Program-made: the position numbers and the translations under genes | Notes under the pieces: generated by a model | What the model saw: only the letters and a program-made list of their open reading frames with translations | Told to the model about the DNA's origin: nothing | Databases searched by the model: none | Origin: Pararobbsia silviterrae | GTDB taxonomy: Bacteria; Pseudomonadota; Gammaproteobacteria; Burkholderiales; Burkholderiaceae | Length of the DNA stretch: 64,000 nucleotides | Direction of reading: 5' to 3' | Assembly (NCBI RefSeq): GCF_003628125.1 | Contig: NZ_RBZU01000001.1 | Location: 963,793-1,027,792, forward strand | Part shown: piece by piece, positions 1-8,460 of the stretch | Numbering within the stretch: the first letter of the stretch is position 1 | How the letters are laid out: each line of letters begins with the position of its first letter

Positions 1-1655
1 AAGTTGTCGCGGCCGCCGCCGATGAAGACGGCCTGATTGACCTTCGAAAACACGTTGCGGCGTATCGTCGTGCCGCCCGCCTGATCGTCGAGATAGATGC
101 CCATCGTCGCGACCGGATGGGCGGCCGAGCCGATGTCGTGCATGAAGTTGTTCTCGATGACGGTGCCGCGCGAGGTCCAGTCGCGGCCCGTGTAGATCGC
201 GCCCGTATCGTCGGCGTCGCGCGCGACGTGGTCGATCTCGTTGCCCGCGATCACGTGGTCGTTGCCCGCGAAAATAATCGCCGCATGCGGACCGTCGTAC
301 AGATGGTTGCGCTCGATGCGGTCGCCGACGCCCGACAGCGCGATCGCGGGCCGGTAGGTGCGTGTGCGCAGCGCATAGTCGTGGATCTCGCTGTCCTCGA
401 CCGAGACGTTGCCGGGCGTCAGCGCCTTGCGGTTGCCCGCGAAGAGCACGAAGCCGCCTTCGCCCGTGTTCGCGACGTGCATGAAGCGGAAATGCGCATC
501 GGACGCGGTCGACCAGACCGCGACCCCGCCCGCGTTGCGGATGCTCGCGTGGTCGACGACGATGTTCGACGCGCCGTTGATCTGGATCGCGTTGCCGCGC
601 ACGCCGTCGATCGCGAGGTTGCGGATCGTGACGTTCGGCGCGTTGTCGAGCACGAACAGACCCGCGGCGACCGAGACTTCCGCATCGCCGTCCTTGAGCG
701 GCGCGGGCGGCCAGAAATAGAGCGTCTTCGCTTGCGTGTCGACGTACCACTCGCCGGGCGCGTCGAGCAGTTCGAGCGCGTTTTCGAACGCCACGCGCTG
801 GCCGGCCTTGAGGCCGAGCATCGGTGCGGGCGCTTTGAGCGTGACCGTTTTCGAGGCCGGATCGATCGCGTCGACTTCGAGTGTCGTATCGGCCCAGTCG
901 CGCGCCCAGAAGCCGAAGGCGTGCAAGTCGTGCGTGCGCTTGAGCGCGTTCGCGAGCGCATCGAACGGCGCGTCGCGCACGACGAAGCGCAGCCCTTTCT
1001 CGCCGTCCGGCAGCGTGTCGATCGTCGCGTAGCCCGCGTCGGGCCAGTGCGCGATCGGCACGGGTTCGTCGCGATAGTAGAGCGTCGCGGGCGCGACGGT
1101 GCGCGCGATGCCGAAGCCGTGCCGCGTGAACGTGCCGGGATCGGTCACGCCGTTCTCGGGCAGGCTCGCGGCGATGACATGGCCGCGCGCCTGCGCGGGC
1201 AGCCGTTGTGCGGCGTCGGCGTCGACGGGGTGGACATGCGTGAGCGGCAGCGCGCCCGACAGCCGCGTCGCCTGTTCGCCCGCGCCCGAGATCGTCACGG
1301 GAACGCCGCGCCAGCTCGGATCGAACGCCACGTGCAGCGGCGCGTCGATCCGATAGGTGCCGGGTCCGAGATCGATGTCGATGCGGTCGAGATCCTGACC
1401 GCCGGCGGCCGCCGCGATCTTTGCGCGCGGCGTCGCGAGCACGCGCAACGCCGTGCGCAGTCCGAGATCGCCATGCAGCGACGGAACGGGGGCGTTGGCC
1501 GCCACGCTCGCGCCGGACGCTGCTGGCGTATTGGCGGACGCGGCGATAGCCGCGTCGGCGGGTGCGGCCGTCATCGCGGCGCTCACATGCAGCGTCAGCG
1601 CGCACGCGCCGCCCATATAGAGCGTGAGGGCGGCCGCGGCAATCGTGCGCAGCAT
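1..1655 (-). CDS. Exported right-handed parallel beta-helix protein (C-terminus beyond the window)
   Basis: Partial gene; 551 codons are visible and the frame is still open at base 1. The ATG (1655-1653) follows the stop of the tyrosine-kinase gene by one base, so the two are translationally coupled. The N-terminus has a hydrophobic signal-like segment and an Ala/Pro-rich stretch. From about residue 300 on, the chain shows repeating short strands with Asn/Asp/Gly turns (patterns such as NVTIRNLAIDGVRGNAIQI and NIVVDHASI), typical of pectate-lyase-like beta-helices (Beta_helix/NosD type). Such proteins in exopolysaccharide loci are often lyases, epimerases or polymer-binding periplasmic factors. 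The catalytic class cannot be read here. Placed last in the visible export operon, it probably acts on the polymer in the periplasm. Confidence 0.8.
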   Translation of the reverse strand, partial: MLRTIAAAALTLYMGGACALTLHVSAAMTAAPADAAIAASANTPAASGASVAANAPVPSLHGDLGLRTALRVLATPRAKIAAAAGGQDLDRIDIDLGPGTYRIDAPLHVAFDPSWRGVPVTISGAGEQATRLSGALPLTHVHPVDADAAQRLPAQARGHVIAASLPENGVTDPGTFTRHGFGIARTVAPATLYYRDEPVPIAHWPDAGYATIDTLPDGEKGLRFVVRDAPFDALANALKRTHDLHAFGFWARDWADTTLEVDAIDPASKTVTLKAPAPMLGLKAGQRVAFENALELLDAPGEWYVDTQAKTLYFWPPAPLKDGDAEVSVAAGLFVLDNAPNVTIRNLAIDGVRGNAIQINGASNIVVDHASIRNAGGVAVWSTASDAHFRFMHVANTGEGGFVLFAGNRKALTPGNVSVEDSEIHDYALRTRTYRPAIALSGVGDRIERNHLYDGPHAAIIFAGNDHVIAGNEIDHVARDADDTGAIYTGRDWTSRGTVIENNFMHDIGSAAHPVATMGIYLDDQAGGTTIRRNVFSKVNQAVFIGGGRDN

Positions 1656-1656
1656 G

Positions 1657-3954
1657 TCAGGCCCTCGCGCGCGCATGCGGGCTGGCATAGCTGTACTGGC
1701 CATAGCCGTAGAGCTTGTCGCCCGGCCGCGCGCGCACGCCGTTGAGCACGACGCCGTTGACCGGCACGCCGACATGGTTGAGCCGCTTGACGGTCTCTTT
1801 GATCTGGCCGTACGTCGTCTCGCCCTGCTGCGTGACGAGGAACAGCGAGCCCGCCTGATGGCCGATCGCGGCCGCGTCGGAGACCGCGAGCACGGGCGGC
1901 GTATCGATGAGCACGACGTCGTATTGCTCGGCGGCGCCTTCGAGGAAGCGCGAGAAGCGCGCGCTCGACAGCAGCTCGGACGGTTGCGCGGGCGTCGCGC
2001 CGCACGTGACCACGTCGAGGCGCGGCAGCACATCGCGCCGCACGACTTCGTCGGCGAGCATCTCGCTGCCGATCATATCGGCGAGGCCCGGCGTGCGCGA
2101 CAAGCCGAAATGCCGGCTCAGATCGCCCTTGCGCATATCGGCGTCGACGACGAGCACGCGCTTGTTCGACGCGGCGAGCACGGTCGCGAGATTCGCGGTC
2201 GTGAACGTCTTGCCGACGCCGGGCGTCGCGCCGGTCATGACGACGATATTGTTCGGCGCGTTGAGCATGACGAACTGGAGCGCGGTGCGGAAGTTGCGCA
2301 GGCTTTCGACGGGCAGGCTGTCGCTGCGCACGTGCGCGAGCACCTGGACGTTCTGCGCGCGCTTGGACGACCAGCGCCGCGCGTCGCTCGCGCGCTGCTG
2401 CTTGCTGTACGGCACGATCGCGTAGACGGGCAGGCCCATGTCCTCGATCTCGCGCGCATGCACGATGCTCTTGTGCATCTGGCTGCGGATCCACGCGATG
2501 AGGCTGCCGCCGAAGATCCCGACGAGCGCCGCGAGGATCACGACGAGCTTGCGGTTCGGCTTGACCGGCAATTCCGCGACCTGCGCGGTATCGACGAGCC
2601 GCGCGTTGCCGGCCTTGCCCGCGCTCGCGAGCTGGAGCTGCTGCTCGCTGTTGAGCAGGCTCGTATAGAGATCGCTGTTGACCTGCACTTCGCGCTGCAG
2701 CCGCAGTTCGGTCTGTTCGAGATCGGGCAACTGGCGCGTCTTCGAATCGATCGAGCCGAGCCGCTCGCGGAGCACGGTCTCCTGATCGATGATCGCCTTG
2801 ACGGCCGGATGCTGTTCCGTGAACCGCGCGCTGAGTTCCTCGCGCTGCTGTTCGAGATCGGCGAGCTTGTTCTGCGCATCGACCGATTGCTGGAGCACGG
2901 CCGAGCCTTCCTCGCTGAGATCGAGCGACGCGTTGCGCGTGCGGAACGCGTTGTAGTCGGCTTCGGCCTGTTCGAGCTTCTGCTTGACGGCCGGCAGATG
3001 CGCCTTGAGGAACGCGATCGAGCGCTCGGCCTCGGCCGACTTGCGCGCGATGTTCTGGTGGATGTACTGCTCGCCGACCGCCGTGAGCACGGCGCTCGTG
3101 CGCGCCGCATCGTTGCCCTGGAGCTTGGCTTCGATCACGTCGGAGTCCTTGTTCGACTGCGTGATCTTGAGCGCCTTCTGGAGCGCGTTCGTCGTCGCGA
3201 CGACCGAGTTTCGCTTGAGACCGAACTGGCCGCCGGGCGCCGAGTCGAGTTGCGAGACTGTCAGCGTCAGCGGACCGACGTCGCTTTGCGTCGTGAGCTG
3301 CGTGCCGACCTGGCCGATCGCGTGGACGTGGAATTTCGGTGCGTCGAGCGCATAGCGGCCGCCGCCGAGCGCGGTGATCCGCAGGGGCTTGCCGTAGAGA
3401 TCGCTCGGCGTGTCGAATTGCGGCACGTCGATCGTCTCCTGGCCCCAGAGATAGCCGCCGTGGCCGAAGATGCCCGGCGTATAGAGCCCCGTGTGCCGGC
3501 CCGCCCACCACGTGCCGACGATCGGGAAGCGCTTCGGCGCGGCCTGGATGTACATGCGCGTCTGTTCGACGGCCGTGCCGAGCACGAGGCGCGAATTGAG
3601 CACGTCGATCTCGTCGGACGCGGCGGTCTTGATATCGAACATCTGCGAGACGGTCGTCACGAGATCGGTCGCCGAGTTCGAGTTGTCCTCGACCTGGATC
3701 AGGATGTTCGATTCATAGACGGGCGGCGCGAAGATCGCGTAGCCGACGCCCGCGAGCACGGCTACGACCGTGATGGTCGCGATCAGGTAACGGCCGTCGT
3801 AGAGCGTGTCGACGAAGGCGCTGGCATCGACGTGCCCGTTGCCGGGTACGTCGATGACCTGTCCCATCGGCATGGCGGCGCCCGCCGGCACGGATCGCAA
3901 GGGACGGCCGTCGGGTGCGGAGGGCTGGGCGGGCAAGTTGATCGATCGGTCCAC
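1657..3954 (-). CDS. Wzc/BceF-like polysaccharide co-polymerase and tyrosine autokinase
   Basis: Inner-membrane protein of about 765 aa controlling polymerisation and export of exopolysaccharide. The order is an N-terminal cytoplasmic stretch, TM1 (about residues 60-80), a large periplasmic Wzz/GNVR region with coiled coil, TM2 (about 470-490), then a BY-kinase domain. Kinase motifs are Walker A ATPGVGKT (about 575), Walker A' VLVVDADMRKGD (about 605) and Walker B VVLIDTPP (about 683). The C-terminal tail has a four-tyrosine cluster (YGYGQYSY), the usual autophosphorylation site. I chose the GTG at 3954 because AGGAG lies seven bases upstream and the Wza-like gene is 93 bp away; an ATG 15 codons further up lacks a ribosome-binding site. 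It lies between the Wza-like and beta-helix genes in one leftward operon. Confidence 0.93.
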   Translation of the reverse strand: MDRSINLPAQPSAPDGRPLRSVPAGAAMPMGQVIDVPGNGHVDASAFVDTLYDGRYLIATITVVAVLAGVGYAIFAPPVYESNILIQVEDNSNSATDLVTTVSQMFDIKTAASDEIDVLNSRLVLGTAVEQTRMYIQAAPKRFPIVGTWWAGRHTGLYTPGIFGHGGYLWGQETIDVPQFDTPSDLYGKPLRITALGGGRYALDAPKFHVHAIGQVGTQLTTQSDVGPLTLTVSQLDSAPGGQFGLKRNSVVATTNALQKALKITQSNKDSDVIEAKLQGNDAARTSAVLTAVGEQYIHQNIARKSAEAERSIAFLKAHLPAVKQKLEQAEADYNAFRTRNASLDLSEEGSAVLQQSVDAQNKLADLEQQREELSARFTEQHPAVKAIIDQETVLRERLGSIDSKTRQLPDLEQTELRLQREVQVNSDLYTSLLNSEQQLQLASAGKAGNARLVDTAQVAELPVKPNRKLVVILAALVGIFGGSLIAWIRSQMHKSIVHAREIEDMGLPVYAIVPYSKQQRASDARRWSSKRAQNVQVLAHVRSDSLPVESLRNFRTALQFVMLNAPNNIVVMTGATPGVGKTFTTANLATVLAASNKRVLVVDADMRKGDLSRHFGLSRTPGLADMIGSEMLADEVVRRDVLPRLDVVTCGATPAQPSELLSSARFSRFLEGAAEQYDVVLIDTPPVLAVSDAAAIGHQAGSLFLVTQQGETTYGQIKETVKRLNHVGVPVNGVVLNGVRARPGDKLYGYGQYSYASPHARARA

Positions 3955-4047
3955 GTGACGACTCCTGCTTCGATAAGTGGCGAAGTTCCGCGCGCGCACG
4001 CCGGCGTGCGCGGGAACAAAAGGGCGGCGAATGCGCGAACGCGCGCG

Positions 4048-5223
4048 TTAGTTGGCGGCCGCCTTGGCGAAATAGGCCGCTTCGGCCGATGGCACGACGT
4101 TGTTGATCACGCGGCCCCAGCGCACGACCGCGGCGGTGTCGACGAACACCACGTCCTTCGCCTTGAGCTCGAAGTTCTCCGCCATGGCATAGGCGGCCGG
4201 GTTCGAGATGTCGAGGTGGAAGATCTGGTGCGTGCCGCTCGCGATGTTGCGCACGACGTAGAGCTGCTTGCCGTCGCCGGTTTCCTGGTTCACGCCGCCC
4301 GCATCGCCGAGCGCTTCGTTGAGCGTGAGTTCGCCGTTGCGAATGAACAGCGTCGTCGGCCGCGTGACTTCGCCGAGCACGAAGACCTTGCTGTCTTCGC
4401 GCGCGAACACGCGGACCATGTCGCCGTTATGAAGCATGACGCTCGACGGATTGATGCCCTTCGCGACGAGGTCGGGAATATTGACCATCGTCGATTTGCC
4501 GTCGCGGACCACGGCGATCGACGCGCGATCGCCGACCGGCGTGTAGCCGCCCGCGCGATTGATCGCCTCGACGAGCGTCATCGGTACGTCGTTGAAGATC
4601 TGCAGCCCCGGCGTGCGGACTTCGCCGTCCATATAGACGCGCGCGCTCCGATACGACTGCACGCGCAGCGTGACCTGCGGGTTGCGCACGTAGGCGGCGA
4701 GCCGCGCGGTCAGAATGTCGCGTGCCTGCATTTCGGTCAGGCCGCCGACGTGGATGGCGCCCGCATAGGCGAACTGGACCATGCCGTTCGCATCGACCGT
4801 GTAGCCCGACGACACCGAGGCGGAGCCCGTGTAGTCGATCCCGACGGTCTGCACGGAGTTGGTCGGCAGATTGAGCTCGGGATGGTCCCAGACCATGATG
4901 TTGAGCACGTCGCCGGCGCCGATCTGATAGGGCTTGGGCGGCTCGATGAGGCTTTGCACGTCGTGCGAGATCGTGGTCGGCTCGGCGCGCTTCTCGGCGT
5001 CGACGAGCTCGGGCGTGATCTCGGTCAAGGCGCCCGGCGGCGGACGGTCCTCGGGCGCCACGGTCTTGTCTGCGCCGTTCGCGGTCGGCACGCCCGAGAC
5101 GGTCTTGCCGTACTTGTCCTGGTCGTAGCCCGCGTAGTGCGTGCCCGGGTCGAGGCCGCACCCGGCGAGTGTCAGCGCCAGGACGATCGACGATGCGGGC
5201 GTAAGGATTCGAAGTGTTTTCAT
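4048..5223 (-). CDS. Wza/BceE-like outer-membrane polysaccharide export lipoprotein
   Basis: About 391 aa. The ATG at 5223 gives a classic lipoprotein signal: MKTLRI, a hydrophobic core, then lipobox LAGC. A Poly_export (SLBB-preceding) domain follows, starting near YQIGAGDVLNIMVWDHPEL, with two SLBB-type beta-grasp segments further on (around VYMDGEVRTPG and KVFVLGEVTRP). The C-terminal part, ending with a short hydrophobic/amphipathic stretch, fits the Wza helix that crosses the outer membrane. The product would form the export channel that docks on the neighbouring tyrosine kinase. It sits 75 bp downstream of the GlxA-type regulator and 93 bp upstream of the kinase gene, all in the same direction. 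A start 14 codons upstream is possible but would hide the signal peptide. Confidence 0.93.
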   Translation of the reverse strand: MKTLRILTPASSIVLALTLAGCGLDPGTHYAGYDQDKYGKTVSGVPTANGADKTVAPEDRPPPGALTEITPELVDAEKRAEPTTISHDVQSLIEPPKPYQIGAGDVLNIMVWDHPELNLPTNSVQTVGIDYTGSASVSSGYTVDANGMVQFAYAGAIHVGGLTEMQARDILTARLAAYVRNPQVTLRVQSYRSARVYMDGEVRTPGLQIFNDVPMTLVEAINRAGGYTPVGDRASIAVVRDGKSTMVNIPDLVAKGINPSSVMLHNGDMVRVFAREDSKVFVLGEVTRPTTLFIRNGELTLNEALGDAGGVNQETGDGKQLYVVRNIASGTHQIFHLDISNPAAYAMAENFELKAKDVVFVDTAAVVRWGRVINNVVPSAEAAYFAKAAAN

Positions 5224-5298
5224 CGTTGCGGCAGCCAAACGAGGGGCACCCGTGGCGTACGCCACAGGGATTCATATTCGTGCGAGAGAAGCGACCGC

Positions 5299-6315
5299 TC
5301 AGTACGCGACTTGCGCCCGGCGGTTCTGTACTCGGTACTCGGTCGGTGACACGAGCATGCGTTTGCGGAAGATCTTGGCGAGACGATCGCCGTTGGCCAT
5401 GCCGTTGCGGCGCGCGATCTTGTCGACGGGCAGATCGGTCTCGATCAACAGCCGGCAGACCGTATCGAGACGCGCGCGCAACAGGTACTCCGAAGGGGTG
5501 ACGCCAATTTCATCCTTGAAGCGGCGCAGATAGTTGCGCTCGCTCATCGCGGCGACTTGCGCCGCGTCGGCGACCGAGATCGGCCGCTCGCAGTTGTCCT
5601 TGAGCCAGCGCGCCGACGCGCGGACCTTGTCGCGCACGCTGGTCGCGCCCGCGTCGGCGAGCAGCGGTGCGAGACGCGGCGTCGCGCCCGGCATCATCTG
5701 TTCGCCGATCTCGCGCGCGGTGTCGAGCCCGAGATCGCATTTGACGAGCATCAGCGCGTTGACGAGCGAGGCGAACCAGTCCTCGTCGTGGCTCGCGCCC
5801 TGGCCGTTCGCGCTCATCGCGTCGAAGCCGGTCGTGAGCCCCGAGTTGAGCAGCGATGCGCGCGTGATCGACGTCGTGCGCAACATGCTGTCGGAGTAGC
5901 CGAAGCGCATGCGGCCCAGCAGACGCTCGTCGAGCGACGCGTGCTGCGCGCCTTTGCCGCCGCCGATGAACAGCGCGTCAAAGCTCTGATACTGGCTCGC
6001 GTCGAAACGCTCGGTCCAAATATGGACTGCTGACGAACACGGCACGCTGCCGCCCGCGAACGAGAGCATGCGGATCGTGTAGACGGCGTGGCCGGCGGGC
6101 CGGCGGGCGGCAATCGCGTTCGCTCTGTTGAAAACCTCGGCGATCACGCCTGCGCGCAAGAGCGAGAAGCCTTCGAAGAGCACGATGCCGATCTTGCGGG
6201 CCGGGATACCCGCGAGCGGCGACGGCTCGATACCGTGGCCGGACATCGTCTCGACCTCGCGGCAGAGGCGATGAACGAAGCTTCCCGACTGTTCTAGGTG
6301 TGCAACAAACGGCAT
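5299..6315 (-). CDS. GlxA-family (DJ-1/PfpI + AraC HTH) transcriptional regulator
   Basis: About 338 aa from the ATG at 6315, which has AAGGAA five bases upstream; the frame stays open 65 codons further up but without a ribosome-binding site. The N-terminal half is a class-I glutamine-amidotransferase-like (DJ-1/PfpI) ligand domain, starting near RKIGIVLFEGFSLLRAGVIAE. The C-terminal about 100 residues hold two helix-turn-helix motifs of the AraC family (SVADAAQVAAMSERNYLRR and PVDKIARRNGMANGDRLAK). The gene leads the polysaccharide export genes and is divergent from the glycosyl-phosphate transferase across a 765-bp gap. That position makes it a good candidate local activator of both arms. 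The effector is unknown. Confidence 0.88.
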   Translation of the reverse strand: MPFVAHLEQSGSFVHRLCREVETMSGHGIEPSPLAGIPARKIGIVLFEGFSLLRAGVIAEVFNRANAIAARRPAGHAVYTIRMLSFAGGSVPCSSAVHIWTERFDASQYQSFDALFIGGGKGAQHASLDERLLGRMRFGYSDSMLRTTSITRASLLNSGLTTGFDAMSANGQGASHDEDWFASLVNALMLVKCDLGLDTAREIGEQMMPGATPRLAPLLADAGATSVRDKVRASARWLKDNCERPISVADAAQVAAMSERNYLRRFKDEIGVTPSEYLLRARLDTVCRLLIETDLPVDKIARRNGMANGDRLAKIFRKRMLVSPTEYRVQNRRAQVAY

Positions 6316-7080
6316 ATCGTTTCCTTCGAAACGTTCCCCGGATTGTTGTTGAGTTTCTTGTTGTAAGTTGCACTGCATCATACTCAGCCACCTCGCCTCC
6401 GCACGCCAACTGACGGATTTCAACGGCAGTTTGGCGGATAGTGAGGGCATGTCCGATCTGGAATACCACATCAAAATGTCGGCTCGGTGGCGTTGCCAAG
6501 AAAATACCAAATTGATGTTCTGAAAGGAAAGGAGTCTCTATAGGAGACCCTATTAGAAGCTTTTTCCTGCTCCGAACCGCATTCAGCGAGGAATAAGGAA
6601 AATATACCGGCCGCCGCAGTAGCAATGACGCGCCATCGCCCCGAACGGCAATATGCGCGCACCCCGCAACCCTTGAATCTCACGGTCTGACAAGGCTTTC
6701 ACATCTCGTAACGGCTTGGTATCCGTCTGAAAAAAGTATGTCGAAACGTAATTCACGAAACATCGTCGTAATTCGCCAACAGCGCGAAGTTTGTTACACG
6801 TTCGTGAGACGGTAAGTTTGCCAAGTTGGCTGAAAAATGATGCGGTGCGGGAGTAATAAGAATCGGGTCCGCGGCCCATTCCGCCAACATCTCTGCTTAT
6901 TCAGTCACGTCAAATTCGTCCACCGGTCGCGTCGTTATGATTCGCCGCATAAGACAGTAAAAGTGTCTGTGCCGACGGTCGGGGTATTCAGCTCAATGTC
7001 GTCCGGACCACGCCTCGTTCGCGGAGCGCTGTCATTCGCCTGTCCCCGGTCATCGAAACCGGCCTTCTGGAGAATGAGTC
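6316..7080. promoter_or_regulatory. Divergent, relatively AT-rich regulatory gap of the exopolysaccharide locus
   Basis: Holds no convincing gene. It is visibly less GC-rich than its surroundings and separates the leftward regulator/export arm from the rightward transferase arm. Visible elements are a direct repeat CGTAATTC at 6747-6754 and 6767-6774 (20 bp apart, the same helix face), an inverted pair TTCACGAA (6752) / TTCGTGAG (about 6800), and GCCAAGTTGGC around 6820. No clean sigma70 or sigma54 promoter was recognised by eye. Confidence 0.5.
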
Positions 7081-8460
7081 ATGTTCGACGCCGTCCGCCA
7101 GTTGCTTGATCTGGTCATCGTCGTCGTAGGCGCGTTGATCGCCTACACGCTAGCGCCGGATATCGATCCTCGTATGATCGACGCGCGCGGCATGATGATC
7201 GCGCTCGACGCAGCCCTCGTCGCGCTGATCTTCCCGATGCTCAATGTGTATCAGTCATGGCGGGGCAAGAGCGCGTTCGCGCTCAGCGTGCCCGCGCTCG
7301 GCGGCTGGCTCGTCGCACAGGTGATCGGCGTGAGCGCCTACGCGATGCTCCATCGCGTCTCGCACGTGCCGCATGCGTGGCTCGTCTGGTGGACCGTGTT
7401 CACGGCCGCGCTGTTCGTGATCTCGCGCCAGATCATCGCGACCGTGCTCGGACGCTTGCGCAGCGCGGGCTATAACCAGAAGCGCGTGGCGATCGTCGGC
7501 GCGACGCCCGATGCGGTCCGGCTCGTGCAACGTATGGCCGGCGCGCCGCATGCGGGCTATCTGCCGGTCGCGATCTACGACGAGTCATCTGCAACCGCGG
7601 ACGATACACAAGGCGTCGGCGTGCCTGTCCTGCATCGCTGGGACGCGCTGACGCAATTGATCCGTCAATCGGGCATCACCGAGCTTTGGCTCACGGGGCG
7701 TCCGTCGGAGCCGCATCCCTGCGATCGCTACATCGGCGAGTTCAAGCACGACTTCGTCAATATCCGGCTGCTGCCCGACCTCGACAACCTCGCGCTCGCG
7801 AACCTCGGCACCGTCGACGTGCTCGGCCTGCCGTCGATCAATCTCGTCGCCGCGCCGCGCTCGGGCATGAGCCTGATCCAGAAGGACATCTTCGACCGCA
7901 TGTTCGCGGCCGTCGTGTTGCTGATGCTCGCGCCCGTGTTCGTCGTCGTCGCGATCGCGGTCAAGATGTCGTCCGCGGGGCCCGTGCTGTTCAAGCAGCG
8001 GCGCAAGGGCGTCGACGGCAACGAATTCTGGATCTATAAATTCCGCTCGATGCGCGTGCATCAGGCCGAGACCGGCACGATTCGCCAGGCGACCAAGGGC
8101 GATGCGCGCATCACGCGTGTCGGCGCGATCCTGCGCAAGACGAGCATCGACGAGCTGCCGCAGTTCCTCAACGTGCTCAAGGGCGATATGTCGGTCGTCG
8201 GGCCGCGTCCGCATGCCGTCGAGCACGACGAGCAATACAAGAACCTCGTGCAGAACTACATGTACCGCTACCGGATCAAGCCGGGCATCACGGGCTGGGC
8301 GCAGGTCAACGGCTTTCGCGGCGAGACCGATCGCGTCGAGAAGATGGCCGACCGTGTCGCCTGCGATCTGTACTACATGGTCAACTGGACGTTCTGGTTC
8401 GACGTGAAGATCGTGTTTATGACGCTGGCGCGCGGCTTTATCGGCGCGAACGCGTATTGA
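7081..8460 (+). CDS. Undecaprenyl-phosphate glucose (hexose-1-phosphate) phosphotransferase
   Basis: Integral membrane enzyme, 459 aa, that transfers a hexose-1-phosphate (usually glucose) from a nucleotide sugar to undecaprenyl phosphate and so starts exopolysaccharide repeat units (WcaJ/BceB type). The N-terminal half has four or five TM segments and a Rossmann-like CoA_binding_3 region (RVAIVGATPDAVRLVQRM). The C-terminal bacterial sugar-transferase domain carries GPVLFKQRRKGVDG, WIYKFRSMR, KTSIDELPQFLNVLKGDMS, VGPRPHA and YRIKPGITGWAQVNGFRG, all canonical. GGAG lies upstream of the ATG. The next gene overlaps its stop by four bases, showing co-translation with the acyltransferase. Confidence 0.95.
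   Translation: MFDAVRQLLDLVIVVVGALIAYTLAPDIDPRMIDARGMMIALDAALVALIFPMLNVYQSWRGKSAFALSVPALGGWLVAQVIGVSAYAMLHRVSHVPHAWLVWWTVFTAALFVISRQIIATVLGRLRSAGYNQKRVAIVGATPDAVRLVQRMAGAPHAGYLPVAIYDESSATADDTQGVGVPVLHRWDALTQLIRQSGITELWLTGRPSEPHPCDRYIGEFKHDFVNIRLLPDLDNLALANLGTVDVLGLPSINLVAAPRSGMSLIQKDIFDRMFAAVVLLMLAPVFVVVAIAVKMSSAGPVLFKQRRKGVDGNEFWIYKFRSMRVHQAETGTIRQATKGDARITRVGAILRKTSIDELPQFLNVLKGDMSVVGPRPHAVEHDEQYKNLVQNYMYRYRIKPGITGWAQVNGFRGETDRVEKMADRVACDLYYMVNWTFWFDVKIVFMTLARGFIGANAY

Noticed and set aside
1624-5349. Very long open frame on the plus strand opposite the polysaccharide export genes
   Set aside because: It is Arg/Asp/Val-rich with no domain, and is the GC-driven shadow of genes on the minus strand. 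The same applies to other long antisense frames, for example around 38640-40170, 44251-46608 and 49764-51788.
6316-7080. Sigma54 (-24/-12) promoter for the VpsR/BerB-type activator
   Set aside because: No GG-N10-GC element in a convincing context was found on either strand; the link to the activator stays indirect.
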